NCBI RefSeq assembly: GCF_007558865.1
Contig: NZ_VLPK01000002.1
Span: 62,001-126,000, forward strand
Length of the DNA stretch: 64,000 nt
Direction: 5' to 3'
Source: Mucilaginibacter corticis
GTDB taxonomy: Bacteria > Bacteroidota > Bacteroidia > Sphingobacteriales > Sphingobacteriaceae
Part shown: one piece after another, positions 25,763 to 35,206 of the stretch
Layout: each line of letters starts with the position of its first letter
How positions within the stretch are numbered: the first letter of the stretch is position 1
The notes under the pieces: generated by a model
The model's input: only the letters and a program-made list of their open reading frames with translations
Database searches by the model: none
What the model was told of the DNA's origin: nothing
Made by a program: the position numbers and the translations under genes

Positions 25763-28276
25763 ATGAATAATATTAAAAAGTACTTATCTGTGTTGCTGGT
25801 TTTCATAAGTATTTTAGCTTATAAACCAGTATCAGCTCAATCTATTCCGCAAAACATGTCAAATGTTAATGTAGATGACCTTTCGGATGACCAGATAAGG
25901 CAGTTGTTACAAAATGCTCAATCACAGGGAGTAAGTGATGCACAGTTGTTACAGTTAGCCCAAAACAGAAATTTACCGACCGCACAAATACAGCGTTTGC
26001 AAGCAAGAATTACCGAAGTACGCCGAAAAGATGGTAATACGGCTAATTATGGCGGAGGCAATAATGCTGATACAATATCTCAATCACGGCGTGCAAATTA
26101 TCAGCAAGGTGATACTTCAAGACAAAATAACAGAATTGATGTTTTTAAGGAATTGCAACCAAAAATATTTGGTGCATCTCTTTTCAGGAATAATAATCCC
26201 AATACGTTTCAGCCAAATTTAAAAATTGCAACACCCGTTAATTATGTTGTAGGACCTGATGACCAGCTAACTATTAATGTTTATGGAAATTCTGTAGCTA
26301 ATTGGAACTTAACTGTATCTCCGGAAGGTAATATTAATATACCTGGGGTAGGAATAGTAAATGTTGCAGGCAAAACAATTGAAAGAGCCACCGAACAGAT
26401 AAAAAGCAAATTGGCCACAAATAATTATGCTATAGGCCGCGGAACTAATGTACAGGTTAATGTAGGTAACATACGCAGTATTAGCGTAAGTTTGCAGGGC
26501 GAATTAGCTAAACCGGGTACGTATACTTTGTCATCATTATCGTCTGTGTTTAACGCTTTGTACGCAGCCGGCGGCCCTAATGATATAGGTTCATTCAGGC
26601 AAATACAGGTCAGGAGAAATAACAAAGTAATACGACACCTGGACTTATATGATCTTTTAGTAAATGGTAGCCAAAAAGACAATATTGTTCTTCAGGATCA
26701 GGATGTAGTTTATGTGCCCGCCTATGACAAACGTGTTGAATTAAAAGGCGAGGTAAAAATACCTGGTTTATTTGAAACATTACCTAACGAAACGCTGCAA
26801 GATTTGCTACGCTTTAGCGGTGGTTTTACAGATCGTGCTTACACACCACGTATAAAAGTTATACAGGTAAGCGGTCAGCAATATCGTTTTAAAGATATTT
26901 TTGAAAAAGATTATAAAACATACATTCCGTTACGGGGTGATAAATTTACGATCAGCAGGATTATTGACCGTTATGAGAATAGAGTAACTATAAACGGTGC
27001 CGTATTTATGCCTGGTGATTTTGAGCTGCAGGACGGATTAACCGTATCGCAATTGATTAAGAACGCCGGAGGTTTAAAAGAGGACGCTTTTACAGGTCGT
27101 GGTAGTATTACAAGGCTTAATCCAGATAACTCAACTTATCAATTATCATTTAGTATTCAGGATGCTATGACTAAAGCATCTGCTGATATTGTCCTGCAAA
27201 GAGAGGATAGCGTGAGTATTACCTCAAAGTTTGATTTACATGATAAATATAAGGTTACTATAAAGGGTCAGGTAAGAAAACCAGGTGACTTTGCTTATGC
27301 AGATAGTATGAAAGTGGCTGATCTTATCATTAAAGCAGGTGGTTTTTCAGAAGGAGCCAGCCCTAAACGTATCGAGGTATCACGCAGGATATATGATAGT
27401 GATCCTACCATAAAAGATAGTAAAGTGGCCCAGGTATTTAGTGTAAACGTTGACACTAATTTAAAATTTGCAGATATTATTTTTTCATTAAAACCGTTTG
27501 ATATTGTTTCTGTATACAGCCAACCTGGTTATGAAATACAAAAAATAGTTAAAGTTGAGGGAGAAGTTATTTATCCAGGGTATTATACTATACAAAAGAA
27601 AAATGAAAAAATATCAGACCTGGTTGCACGGGCTGGTGGATTAACCGCATCTGCAGATGTTGACGGCGGTAGTTTGAAACGTGACAACGAGGCTGTACTG
27701 GGTGTAGACAAAAACAAGATCGATACTACTGAATTGAACAGAGAGCGAAATGAGAGGTTAAAGCGGTTTCAAGGAACCTATACTGCTAAAGACAAAGATT
27801 CTGTTAAAACCACTACTGATACGGCACAATTAAGAAATAATTATATCGGTATTAACCTAAAAAAAATATTACAAGGCGCAGGAACTGGCGATGATTTGAT
27901 ATTAGAGAATGGAGACGTTTTACGAGTACCTAAACAACAACAATTGGTTAGGGTAAACGGAGAAGTATTATACCCGAGTGCAATAGTTTACACCGGAGGT
28001 AAAAATTTTAGAGGATACGTTTTAAATGCAGGTGGCTATGCACCAAAAGCTTTAAAGCGGGGTGCTTATATTGTATACCCTAACGGAACGGTAAAAGGAA
28101 CCTCTAAATTTCTTTTTTTCAATATTCATCCTAAAGTAAAACCTGGCAGCGAAATTTTTATACCTAAAAAACTACCGGGCAACAATAACACAGCTCAGCT
28201 AATTTTAGGTTTTGCTACTGGTTTAGCGTCATTAGGTGCCATAGTAGTAAGTCTTGTAATAAGCTCTAAACGATAA
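25763..28276 (+). CDS. Outer-membrane polysaccharide export protein, Wza-like with six SLBB repeats (copy 1)
   Basis: 837 residues with a signal peptide (YLSVLLVFISILAYKPVSAQS). The N-terminus (about 30-90) is a Gln/Asp-rich helical module, then a Poly_export domain (VNYVVGPDDQLTINVYGNSVANWNLTVSPEGNINIPGVG). Six SLBB-like repeats follow, each with a V-x-G-x-V-x-x-P-G core (e.g. VSLQGELAKPGTY, VELKGEVKIPGLF, VKVEGEVIYPGYY). A C-terminal hydrophobic helix (LILGFATGLASLGAIVVSLVIS) ends the protein. It would form the outer-membrane export channel. It is followed by a Wzz-like gene 16 bp downstream. A paralogue is at 48266-50602. Confidence 0.9.
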   Translation: MNNIKKYLSVLLVFISILAYKPVSAQSIPQNMSNVNVDDLSDDQIRQLLQNAQSQGVSDAQLLQLAQNRNLPTAQIQRLQARITEVRRKDGNTANYGGGNNADTISQSRRANYQQGDTSRQNNRIDVFKELQPKIFGASLFRNNNPNTFQPNLKIATPVNYVVGPDDQLTINVYGNSVANWNLTVSPEGNINIPGVGIVNVAGKTIERATEQIKSKLATNNYAIGRGTNVQVNVGNIRSISVSLQGELAKPGTYTLSSLSSVFNALYAAGGPNDIGSFRQIQVRRNNKVIRHLDLYDLLVNGSQKDNIVLQDQDVVYVPAYDKRVELKGEVKIPGLFETLPNETLQDLLRFSGGFTDRAYTPRIKVIQVSGQQYRFKDIFEKDYKTYIPLRGDKFTISRIIDRYENRVTINGAVFMPGDFELQDGLTVSQLIKNAGGLKEDAFTGRGSITRLNPDNSTYQLSFSIQDAMTKASADIVLQREDSVSITSKFDLHDKYKVTIKGQVRKPGDFAYADSMKVADLIIKAGGFSEGASPKRIEVSRRIYDSDPTIKDSKVAQVFSVNVDTNLKFADIIFSLKPFDIVSVYSQPGYEIQKIVKVEGEVIYPGYYTIQKKNEKISDLVARAGGLTASADVDGGSLKRDNEAVLGVDKNKIDTTELNRERNERLKRFQGTYTAKDKDSVKTTTDTAQLRNNYIGINLKKILQGAGTGDDLILENGDVLRVPKQQQLVRVNGEVLYPSAIVYTGGKNFRGYVLNAGGYAPKALKRGAYIVYPNGTVKGTSKFLFFNIHPKVKPGSEIFIPKKLPGNNNTAQLILGFATGLASLGAIVVSLVISSKR

Positions 28277-28292
28277 TTAGTATATAAGATAT

Positions 28293-29381
28293 ATGGACAA
28301 AACTAATCAGAGATTTGAGGCAAATAACTCTGACGAAATTTCTTTAAAGGAAGTCGTTCTTAAAATTAAGGAATGGTACCGTTTTATCTTATCTAAATGG
28401 AAGGTTATTTTAATTGGGGGCTTTATAGGCGGCATTTTAGGGTTAACTTATTCTTATCTAAAAAAAACAATATATAAAGCCGAGTTAAGTTTTGCTTTAG
28501 AGGATGAAAAATCATCTGGTGGGGGGCTTGGTGCTGCTATGGGTTTAGCCAGCCAATTTGGAATTGACTTAGGCGGGGGTAATAGCGGTGGGGTTTTTTC
28601 TGAAGACAATCTTCTTGAATTGATGAAATCACGTTCAATGGTAGAAAATACCCTGCTTACTGCAATTTCTATAAATGGCCAACAACAAACATTAGCCGAA
28701 TTATATATTTCTTTTAACAAATATAGGCCAGATTGGAGTAATAAACCGGCTTTAAAAAACATTCGATTTTTACCAAATGCTGATCGTTCAAAATTTAGCT
28801 TGCAACAAGATAGTATTTTGGGTGTTTTTTATAAGGATATCACAAAAAACAATTTGACAGTTGATAGAACAGATAAAAAATCAACTATTATCACTGTAAA
28901 AGTAAATTCAAAAAACGAATTGTTTTCAAAATTCTTTACCGAAATATTGGCTAAGACGGTTTCAGACTTTTATGTGGAAACTAAAACTAAAAAATCAGTT
29001 CAAAATGTAGCTATACTACAACGCCAAACTGATTCTGTAAGGCATGAATTAAATGCCGCAATTACGGGTGTTGCTTCGTCAGGTGATCTTAATCCTAACC
29101 CTAATCCAGCATTGCAGATATTGAGGGTTCCGTCCCAGCATCGCCAAATTGATGTACAGGCAAATCAGGCAATTTTGACACAATTAGTGGCAAATTTAGA
29201 ATTATCTAAGATTGCGTTACGTAAAGAGACTCCGCTAATACAAGTTATAGACAAGCCAATACTGCCTTTAGAGAAGGATCAATTTGGTAAGGCAAAAGGA
29301 TTTGTTTTAGGTATGTTTATTTTAATATTTGTTACAACTTTTTATTTAGTTATAGTTAAATTTTTAAAATCAATAATTTAA
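28293..29381 (+). CDS. Wzz-type chain-length determinant (copy 1)
   Basis: 362 residues. A first membrane helix is at about 38-58 (VILIGGFIGGILGLTYSYL), followed by a periplasmic domain beginning YKAELSFALEDEKSS, and a closing helix near 335-356 (FVLGMFILIFVTTFYLVIV). This is the Wzz/PCP topology. Wzc-type Walker motifs and the Tyr-kinase domain are absent, so it is a PCP-1-like protein that sets polymer length without kinase control. It contains a Gly-rich stretch GGGLGAAMGLASQFGIDLGGG. It is paired with the Wza-like gene and homologous in layout to 47190-48263. Confidence 0.85.
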   Translation: MDKTNQRFEANNSDEISLKEVVLKIKEWYRFILSKWKVILIGGFIGGILGLTYSYLKKTIYKAELSFALEDEKSSGGGLGAAMGLASQFGIDLGGGNSGGVFSEDNLLELMKSRSMVENTLLTAISINGQQQTLAELYISFNKYRPDWSNKPALKNIRFLPNADRSKFSLQQDSILGVFYKDITKNNLTVDRTDKKSTIITVKVNSKNELFSKFFTEILAKTVSDFYVETKTKKSVQNVAILQRQTDSVRHELNAAITGVASSGDLNPNPNPALQILRVPSQHRQIDVQANQAILTQLVANLELSKIALRKETPLIQVIDKPILPLEKDQFGKAKGFVLGMFILIFVTTFYLVIVKFLKSII

Positions 29382-29432
29382 ATAGCTGTAAATGTTTATT
29401 GTGAAAAATACTTGATTTTTATTAATAAGACA

Positions 29433-30335
29433 GTGCAATTAGTTTCAATCATTATGCCTGCTTTTAATGCGGGTTTAACTATTAAAGAATCAATTGATTC
29501 TGTATTAAGACAATCTTACAGCAATTGGGAACTTATTATAATTAATGATGCATCTACTGATAATACAGCTTCTGTTATAGACGAGTATTTAAATAATGAA
29601 AATAGGATAGTTTTAATCAATTTAAAAAAAAATGGTGGATTACCTAATGCCCGTAATGAAGGTATAAAAAATGCTAAGGGAAAATATATCACTTTTTTAG
29701 ACTCGGACGATCTATGGTTTCCAGACAAATTGGCGACACAAATAGAGTTTCATGAAAAACATCCTGACATTAATATTAGTCATTCAAAATATGAGCTATT
29801 TGATAAGTCGGGAATTGTAAAGAGACCGCTTAAAAATATAGTTGAATTTAATTACAAACGACAAGGAGATCTTCGCCCAACTATTTATTCTGTTAATACT
29901 GTTGGAGTTTTAACTGTTATGGTTAACAGAGAATTGCTTAATAAATCAGGTTACTTTGATACGAATTTATGGACGATGGAAGATCAGGATTTGTGGATAA
30001 GAATAGCAGAGCTTGGCGAAAACTTTGGTTACATAAATAAAAGTCTTGCTAAGTACAGATTAAATGTAAATGGGATTACGCACAATTTAAATAAATATAA
30101 AAAAGCGTATAAAGTGCTTATTAAGAAGTATGAAAATGAAATTTCCCGGTTAAATGCTACAAATATGGCTTGGGCTTATTACTACAGATATTTTGGCATA
30201 GCTCATTTTAAAAAAGGTAATTATAAAATTTCGGTTCTGTATTTAAAAAAATCTATAAAGCTTGATAGATATTTTCTAAATAAATTATTAACAACCGTAT
30301 CTTTTTTTAAGGCTTTATTTAAACATTATTTTTAA
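29433..30335 (+). CDS. Glycosyltransferase family 2
   Basis: About 300 residues, starting at GTG 29433 (MQLVSIIMPAFNAGLTIKESI), the usual GT2 N-terminus; a longer TTG start adds seven residues without homology. The GT-A fold shows IINDASTDNT, the acidic DxD-like motif YITFLDSDDLW, and a later WTMEDQDLWIRIAELG segment that supplies the catalytic base (ED). It transfers a nucleotide-activated sugar onto the undecaprenyl-linked repeat unit on the cytoplasmic side. Acceptor and sugar are unknown. Confidence 0.85.
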   Translation: MQLVSIIMPAFNAGLTIKESIDSVLRQSYSNWELIIINDASTDNTASVIDEYLNNENRIVLINLKKNGGLPNARNEGIKNAKGKYITFLDSDDLWFPDKLATQIEFHEKHPDINISHSKYELFDKSGIVKRPLKNIVEFNYKRQGDLRPTIYSVNTVGVLTVMVNRELLNKSGYFDTNLWTMEDQDLWIRIAELGENFGYINKSLAKYRLNVNGITHNLNKYKKAYKVLIKKYENEISRLNATNMAWAYYYRYFGIAHFKKGNYKISVLYLKKSIKLDRYFLNKLLTTVSFFKALFKHYF

Positions 30336-30389
30336 TAAAGTACAGGAAGTGATATAATACATTGAAAAAATACATTATTTGATAGAGAT

Positions 30390-31274
30390 ATGATAGTTGT
30401 TAAGATTGTAGGTGGATTGGGAAACCAGCTTTTTCAATATTCTTTTGGTAAGGCAATTGAGGCGCATACCGGCTTACAGGTTTATTATGATGTAGATGAT
30501 TTTAATGGAAAATACACGCTTCATAAAATCTCCCTTCAGCATTTTAATGTTAATATTCATAAAGCGTCTATAAAAGATATACAACAACTATCATCAATTT
30601 ATAACAAAGCCAAATACAAATTATACAGAATTACTAAAGGTGGCGTAATCAATAAAAAAGCGCTAAACCTTTATCGTGAAGAGGGTACCCTGTATGATGC
30701 AGATGTTTTTTCTTTATCATATGACAATATTTATTTTGACGGCTATTGGCAATCAGAAAAATATTTTAGGAGCATCCGAAAGTTGCTTCAGCAGGAACTT
30801 ATTATCACGACCGCTCCAAGCCAAGCTAATCAAGCTGTTATTGATAAGATAAATAGCTGTAATGCTGTATCATTGCATATAAGGCGTGGCGATTATGTTA
30901 CCAATATTGTATCAAATGAAATTTATAGTACTTGTTCTTTAGGGTATTATGAACTGGCATTCAATTATATTTCTGAAAAAGTTAGTAACCCCATTTTTTT
31001 CATTTTTTCTGATGACATTAACTGGGCGAAAAATAATTTAGACAGTAAATATCAAATGGAATTTGTTGACTTAAATGATGCTGATCATAATTATGAGGAT
31101 ATGAGATTAATGAGCTATTGTAAACATAATATAATAGCCAATAGCACATTTAGTTGGTGGGGTGCATGGCTAAATAATAATGATAATAAAATAGTTGTAG
31201 CGCCTAAAAAATGGTTTAATATTGATTCGCGTTCGTCTGTTGATTTAATACCTGAAAGTTGGATCGTGTTTTAG
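30390..31274 (+). CDS. Alpha-1,2-fucosyltransferase (GT11)
   Basis: 294 residues matching GT11: N-terminal GGLGNQLFQYSFGKAIE, the donor-binding HIRRGDYVTN motif that is invariant in alpha-1,2- and alpha-1,6-fucosyltransferases, and the C-terminal NSTFSWWGAWLNNN motif. It would transfer L-fucose from GDP-L-fucose to a galactose-like acceptor. The presence of fcl at 24407 supports supply of the donor. Confidence 0.92.
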   Translation: MIVVKIVGGLGNQLFQYSFGKAIEAHTGLQVYYDVDDFNGKYTLHKISLQHFNVNIHKASIKDIQQLSSIYNKAKYKLYRITKGGVINKKALNLYREEGTLYDADVFSLSYDNIYFDGYWQSEKYFRSIRKLLQQELIITTAPSQANQAVIDKINSCNAVSLHIRRGDYVTNIVSNEIYSTCSLGYYELAFNYISEKVSNPIFFIFSDDINWAKNNLDSKYQMEFVDLNDADHNYEDMRLMSYCKHNIIANSTFSWWGAWLNNNDNKIVVAPKKWFNIDSRSSVDLIPESWIVF

Positions 31275-31338
31275 TAAAAAGCTTTTTAAAGGTTACGCAG
31301 ATAGCAGCTTATTAAATGCATTTATTTAAAATAGTATA

Positions 31339-32715
31339 GTGTTTTTAAACGCAATAAAGAATAAAATATCCGAAAGAATAGCTAACATAAATGGCGATTC
31401 AAAGACCAAAACATTAGTTTCTAATGTTAAATATTCTGTTGTAATAAAAATTGTGACAGTTGCAATATCCTTTTTATCAGTTCCGCTTTTAATAAATTAT
31501 TTAAACAGCACCCAATACGGTATATGGCTAACTATTTTAACATTTACAAGTTGGTTTACACTTTTTGATTTAGGCCTTGGCAATGGCTTGAAAAACAAAC
31601 TAATTGAATTTATAACAAAAGGCAATATGAGCCTTGCCCGTAAATATGTTACTACAACATATATGTCAATGAGCTTAATATGCATTTTATTGTGCATTAT
31701 AATATCATTATTTGACATGTATATCCCATGGGATAAAATTTTTAATGTCCCGGTGTCCTTACAAAGTCCAGTTGCTACCGCAACTACTTTAGTACTGATA
31801 TTTACTTTATTAAGTATGATCTTGAAATTGATTAACAATCTTTTATATGCTAATCAACAATCTTTTAAAGTAGACATTATCAACTTTATTACACAGCTAA
31901 CCGGCTTTATAGCGCTGTGTGCTGCTAAAATTTTCCTAAAGTCATCATTAGTTACAATAGCCTTAGTTTTTACTTTGTCGCAACTAAGCGTGCTGATTAT
32001 TATTAATGTTTACTTATTCAGAAAAAAATTCAGAGAATTGATTCCCTCATTTGTTGATTACGATTTTGCACTGACAAAAGAAGTAATGAGTATTAGCGGA
32101 AGATTTTTTTTTATACAGATTGCAGGATTGATAATGTACATGACCGACAATTTTATAATCGCTAATTTGTTTGGGCCTAAAGATGTTACCGTATACAATA
32201 TCGCTTTAAAATATTTTACAGTCTTATCTACAGCATGGGCACTTATAATTGTTCCATTGTGGCCAATGATCACTAAAGCCTATTATTCAAATGATTTAAA
32301 CTGGATTAAGAAAACACTTGATAAGCTTCTTAAATTACTAATTGTAACTATAGCTGTTGGTGTAATTATGTTTTTTTTATCAGGCATATTTTACAAGATA
32401 TGGGTAGGCCGGGCTGTTTATATACCATCATCAGTAAGTTTAGTAATATTACTTTACAGTTGTATAAGCATATTTGCAACTATTATGGCCACTTTTATTA
32501 ACGGCACAGGTAAAATAACGCTTCAGGCATACATCACAGGCGGGGTAGCCGTAATTAATATTCCATTGGCTATATTTTTTTCAAAAGTATTAAATTTTGA
32601 ACTTATAGGAGTGCCCTTAGCCACAGCAGTATGTTTATTGATTTCTTCTATCTTTGCCTTTCTGCAAGTAAAAAAAATAATTAGTGTAAAGGCAGCGGGT
32701 ATTTGGGATAAATAA
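31339..32715 (+). CDS. Oligosaccharide flippase (Wzx-like)
   Basis: 458 residues with about twelve to fourteen hydrophobic helices, MATE/PST-type. It begins at a GTG codon. The pattern VVIKIVTVAISFLSVPLLINYLNSTQYGIWLTILTFTSWFTLFDLGLGNGLKNKL resembles the polysaccharide transporter family. It would flip the undecaprenyl-linked repeat unit from cytoplasm to periplasm. A second flippase is encoded at 58439-59698, so each glycan cluster has its own. Confidence 0.85.
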   Translation: MFLNAIKNKISERIANINGDSKTKTLVSNVKYSVVIKIVTVAISFLSVPLLINYLNSTQYGIWLTILTFTSWFTLFDLGLGNGLKNKLIEFITKGNMSLARKYVTTTYMSMSLICILLCIIISLFDMYIPWDKIFNVPVSLQSPVATATTLVLIFTLLSMILKLINNLLYANQQSFKVDIINFITQLTGFIALCAAKIFLKSSLVTIALVFTLSQLSVLIIINVYLFRKKFRELIPSFVDYDFALTKEVMSISGRFFFIQIAGLIMYMTDNFIIANLFGPKDVTVYNIALKYFTVLSTAWALIIVPLWPMITKAYYSNDLNWIKKTLDKLLKLLIVTIAVGVIMFFLSGIFYKIWVGRAVYIPSSVSLVILLYSCISIFATIMATFINGTGKITLQAYITGGVAVINIPLAIFFSKVLNFELIGVPLATAVCLLISSIFAFLQVKKIISVKAAGIWDK

Positions 32716-32718
32716 TAA

Positions 32719-33672
32719 ATGAACAACAGAAAAAAGTATAGGGTAAAATTCACATTTCCTCATGACTGGCCAATAATGAGGCAAACTCCAAAATTTAGTG
32801 GAACATGGGGCGATTATGAATTTTTTTTAAACAACGCGGTTACTGAATGCGATTTTTGGGTTCTTTTTTCAAAATACGATTTAAAAAAAGAAGCATGCTA
32901 TTGCCCGCCTGAAAATATTATATTTATGCCAAGCGAGGCATATTCAATAGAGCAGTTTAGCAAGCAATTTTTAAAACAGTTTGCATTAATTATTACTTGT
33001 CAAAAAGAAATCGTACATCCTAATGTAAGCTATAATTTGGGTGGTCATCCCTGGTTTGTAGGGAAAAATTACGATGAGCTTTTAGAAATGGCGCCCATTA
33101 ATAAAACCAAGAAAATTTCTTTGATAACATCTAACAAGGTAATTACTGACGGACACAAAAAACGGTTAGATTTTGCCTATAAACTAAAGGAATATTTTAA
33201 AGACGATATTGATTTGTTTGGCAGGGGTATTAAAGATTTTGACGATAAATGGGATGTACTGGCACCGTATCAATATTCAATAGCTATTGAAAATGATTTC
33301 TGTGATGATTGGCTCACTGAAAAGTTTTTTGACTGTCATTTATCATTTACTTATCCTTTTTATTATGGTTGTCCAAATGCAGAGAAATATTTTTCGCCGA
33401 AATCGTTTAGTCGTATCAATATTGATGACTTTAACCATAGTGTGAAAGTAATCGAAAGCATATTACTTAATGAAAATTATTATACAGAGCATCTGCAGTT
33501 TTTGGAGGAAGAAAGGATTAAAGTGTTAAATAATTACAACATTTTTCCGTTGTTAACTTCTTATATGGATAATATGAATCCTTTTGCTGAGAAAAAAGAA
33601 GTTGTTATTTCTCCTGAATTTTCAATGCGTCGGTATATAAAAAAGATATTTCAGACTAATGGCATTCGGTAA
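32719..33672 (+). CDS. GT10-type alpha-1,3/1,4-fucosyltransferase
   Basis: 317 residues. The fucosyltransferase motif is YSIAIENDFCDDWLTEKFFDC..PFYYGCPN (equivalent to FxLxFENSxxxDYVTEK...PVVxG), typical of GT10. It would add L-fucose in alpha-1,3 or alpha-1,4 linkage, often to N-acetylglucosamine. Other parts are divergent, so the exact acceptor cannot be inferred. Its end overlaps the next gene by 14 bp. Confidence 0.85.
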   Translation: MNNRKKYRVKFTFPHDWPIMRQTPKFSGTWGDYEFFLNNAVTECDFWVLFSKYDLKKEACYCPPENIIFMPSEAYSIEQFSKQFLKQFALIITCQKEIVHPNVSYNLGGHPWFVGKNYDELLEMAPINKTKKISLITSNKVITDGHKKRLDFAYKLKEYFKDDIDLFGRGIKDFDDKWDVLAPYQYSIAIENDFCDDWLTEKFFDCHLSFTYPFYYGCPNAEKYFSPKSFSRINIDDFNHSVKVIESILLNENYYTEHLQFLEEERIKVLNNYNIFPLLTSYMDNMNPFAEKKEVVISPEFSMRRYIKKIFQTNGIR

Positions 33673-34213
33673 CATAATAAAAAAGATAAAAAGAAAATTT
33701 TTTGATGATAAGAGATTTTCAAAATGCGAAATAATGGGTACGGCTTACATTAGTGACGATACTTCTATAGGCGAATACTGTTATGTAGGATACAATACTT
33801 TTATTACAAAGAGTAATATTGGCAGGTATTGTTCCATCGCCAATAACGTATCAATTGGAAATGGAGAACATTTATTAAATAACATATCTACCAGCAGCCT
33901 TTTTTATGATAATCCATATGAGGTTTTAACTTCAAAAAAATGTGAAATTGGTAATGATGTATGGATAGGAGTTTGCAGCACCATTAGACGGGGTGTTAAA
34001 ATAGGCAATGGTGCAGTGATTGGTGCTAATTCATTTGTAAATAAAGATGTACCCCCATACGCAGTAGTAGGCGGCGTGCCTGCAAAAATTATTAAATACA
34101 GGTTTTCAGAAAAGCAGATTGAAGATATAGAAAAAAGTAATTGGTGGGATTTTGATATTGCTGAGGCTAAATTTATAATTTCACAAATTAAATTAACTGG
34201 AAATAATATATAG
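33659..34213 (+). CDS. Left-handed beta-helix acyltransferase
   Basis: 184 residues of hexapeptide repeats (IGEYCYVGYNTFI, IGRYCSIANNVSIGNGEHL, IGNDVWIGVCSTIRRGVKIGNGAVIGANSFVNKDVPPYAVVGGVPAKIIKYRF). This is a CatB/Maa-type O- or N-acetyltransferase that probably acetylates a sugar of the repeat unit. The C-terminal IEKSNWWDFD segment is typical of the CatB class. It overlaps the GT10 gene, consistent with coupled expression. Confidence 0.85.
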   Translation: MAFGNIIKKIKRKFFDDKRFSKCEIMGTAYISDDTSIGEYCYVGYNTFITKSNIGRYCSIANNVSIGNGEHLLNNISTSSLFYDNPYEVLTSKKCEIGNDVWIGVCSTIRRGVKIGNGAVIGANSFVNKDVPPYAVVGGVPAKIIKYRFSEKQIEDIEKSNWWDFDIAEAKFIISQIKLTGNNI

Positions 34214-34261
34214 GCCTGTATAATATAACAGATAGGATAGTTTCATTAGCATTATTACTAT

Positions 34262-35206
34262 ATGATTGAAAAAAAATCAAGGATATTTATCGCAGGGCAT
34301 AAAGGAATGGTAGGTTCTGCAATTGAAAGATTGTATAAAAAAGAAGGCTTTACCCAATTAATTTTAAAAGATAGAAAAGAGCTCGATCTGTCAGACACTA
34401 ATGCTGTTAAAGAGTTTTTCTTAGCCGAAAAACCAGAGTATGTTATTTTGGCTGCAGCCAAAGTGGGCGGTATACAAGCAAATATGAATCAGCCTGTTGA
34501 ATTTTTGTATGAAAACTTATTAATACAAAATAATATTATAAAGGAGGCTTATTCAAACAATGTTACAAAGCTCGTTTTTTTGGGAAGCTCATGTATATAT
34601 CCGCGAGAATGCCCGCAGCCAATGAAAGAAGAGTATCTTTTAACTGGCAAACTTGAGCCTACTAATGAGGGGTATGCATTAGCAAAAATAGTTGGCATAA
34701 AATTACTTGAAAGCTATTACAAAGAATATGGTTTTAACAGCATTAGTTTAATGCCCTGTAACCTGTACGGTACAAATGATAGTTTTCATCCACAGCATGC
34801 TCATGTGCTATCATCGCTTGTGCGCAAGTTTACAGATGCTGTAGATAATGGTATTAATGAAGTTGAAGTGTGGGGTAATGGTTCTGCCATGCGTGAATTT
34901 ATGCATGTGGATGATGTAGCCAGGGCCGTTTTATACCTGATGCAGAATTATAATAATCCTGATTTTATTAACATTGGTTGGGGTACGGATATATCCATTA
35001 AAGAACTTGCTGAATTAATTGCGCATAAAGTTGGATTTAAAGGGAATATTAAATGGGATACTTCAAAACCCAACGGTATGCCACGTAAATGTATGGATGT
35101 ATCAAAAATGCGTGGGCTGGGTTTTAGCCCATGCATAACAATTGAGGATGGTATACAGCAAACAATTAATGAATATAGAGAACTAAAACTAAAAAATACT
35201 ATATGA
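34262..35206 (+). CDS. GDP-fucose synthase-like / possible GDP-colitose synthase (ColC-like)
   Basis: 314 residues, a second Fcl-type extended [53 protein letters not shown] and YALAKIVGIKL with the catalytic Tyr-x3-Lys. It overlaps the following ColD-like gene by 4 bp (ATGA). GDP-L-colitose synthase (ColC) belongs to the same family as Fcl, and ColC acts directly after ColD. The tight coupling therefore suggests this copy, not the one at 24407, reduces the 3,6-dideoxy intermediate. Sequence alone cannot separate ColC from Fcl. Confidence 0.8.
   Translation: MIEKKSRIFIAGHKGMVGSAIERLYKKEGFTQLILKDRKELDLSDTNAVKEFFLAEKPEYVILAAAKVGGIQANMNQPVEFLYENLLIQNNIIKEAYSNNVTKLVFLGSSCIYPRECPQPMKEEYLLTGKLEPTNEGYALAKIVGIKLLESYYKEYGFNSISLMPCNLYGTNDSFHPQHAHVLSSLVRKFTDAVDNGINEVEVWGNGSAMREFMHVDDVARAVLYLMQNYNNPDFINIGWGTDISIKELAELIAHKVGFKGNIKWDTSKPNGMPRKCMDVSKMRGLGFSPCITIEDGIQQTINEYRELKLKNTI

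Noticed and set aside
28293..29381. Wzz-like protein as a Wzc-type tyrosine kinase
   Set aside because: No Walker A/B motifs or tyrosine cluster; length 362 residues ends at the second membrane helix.
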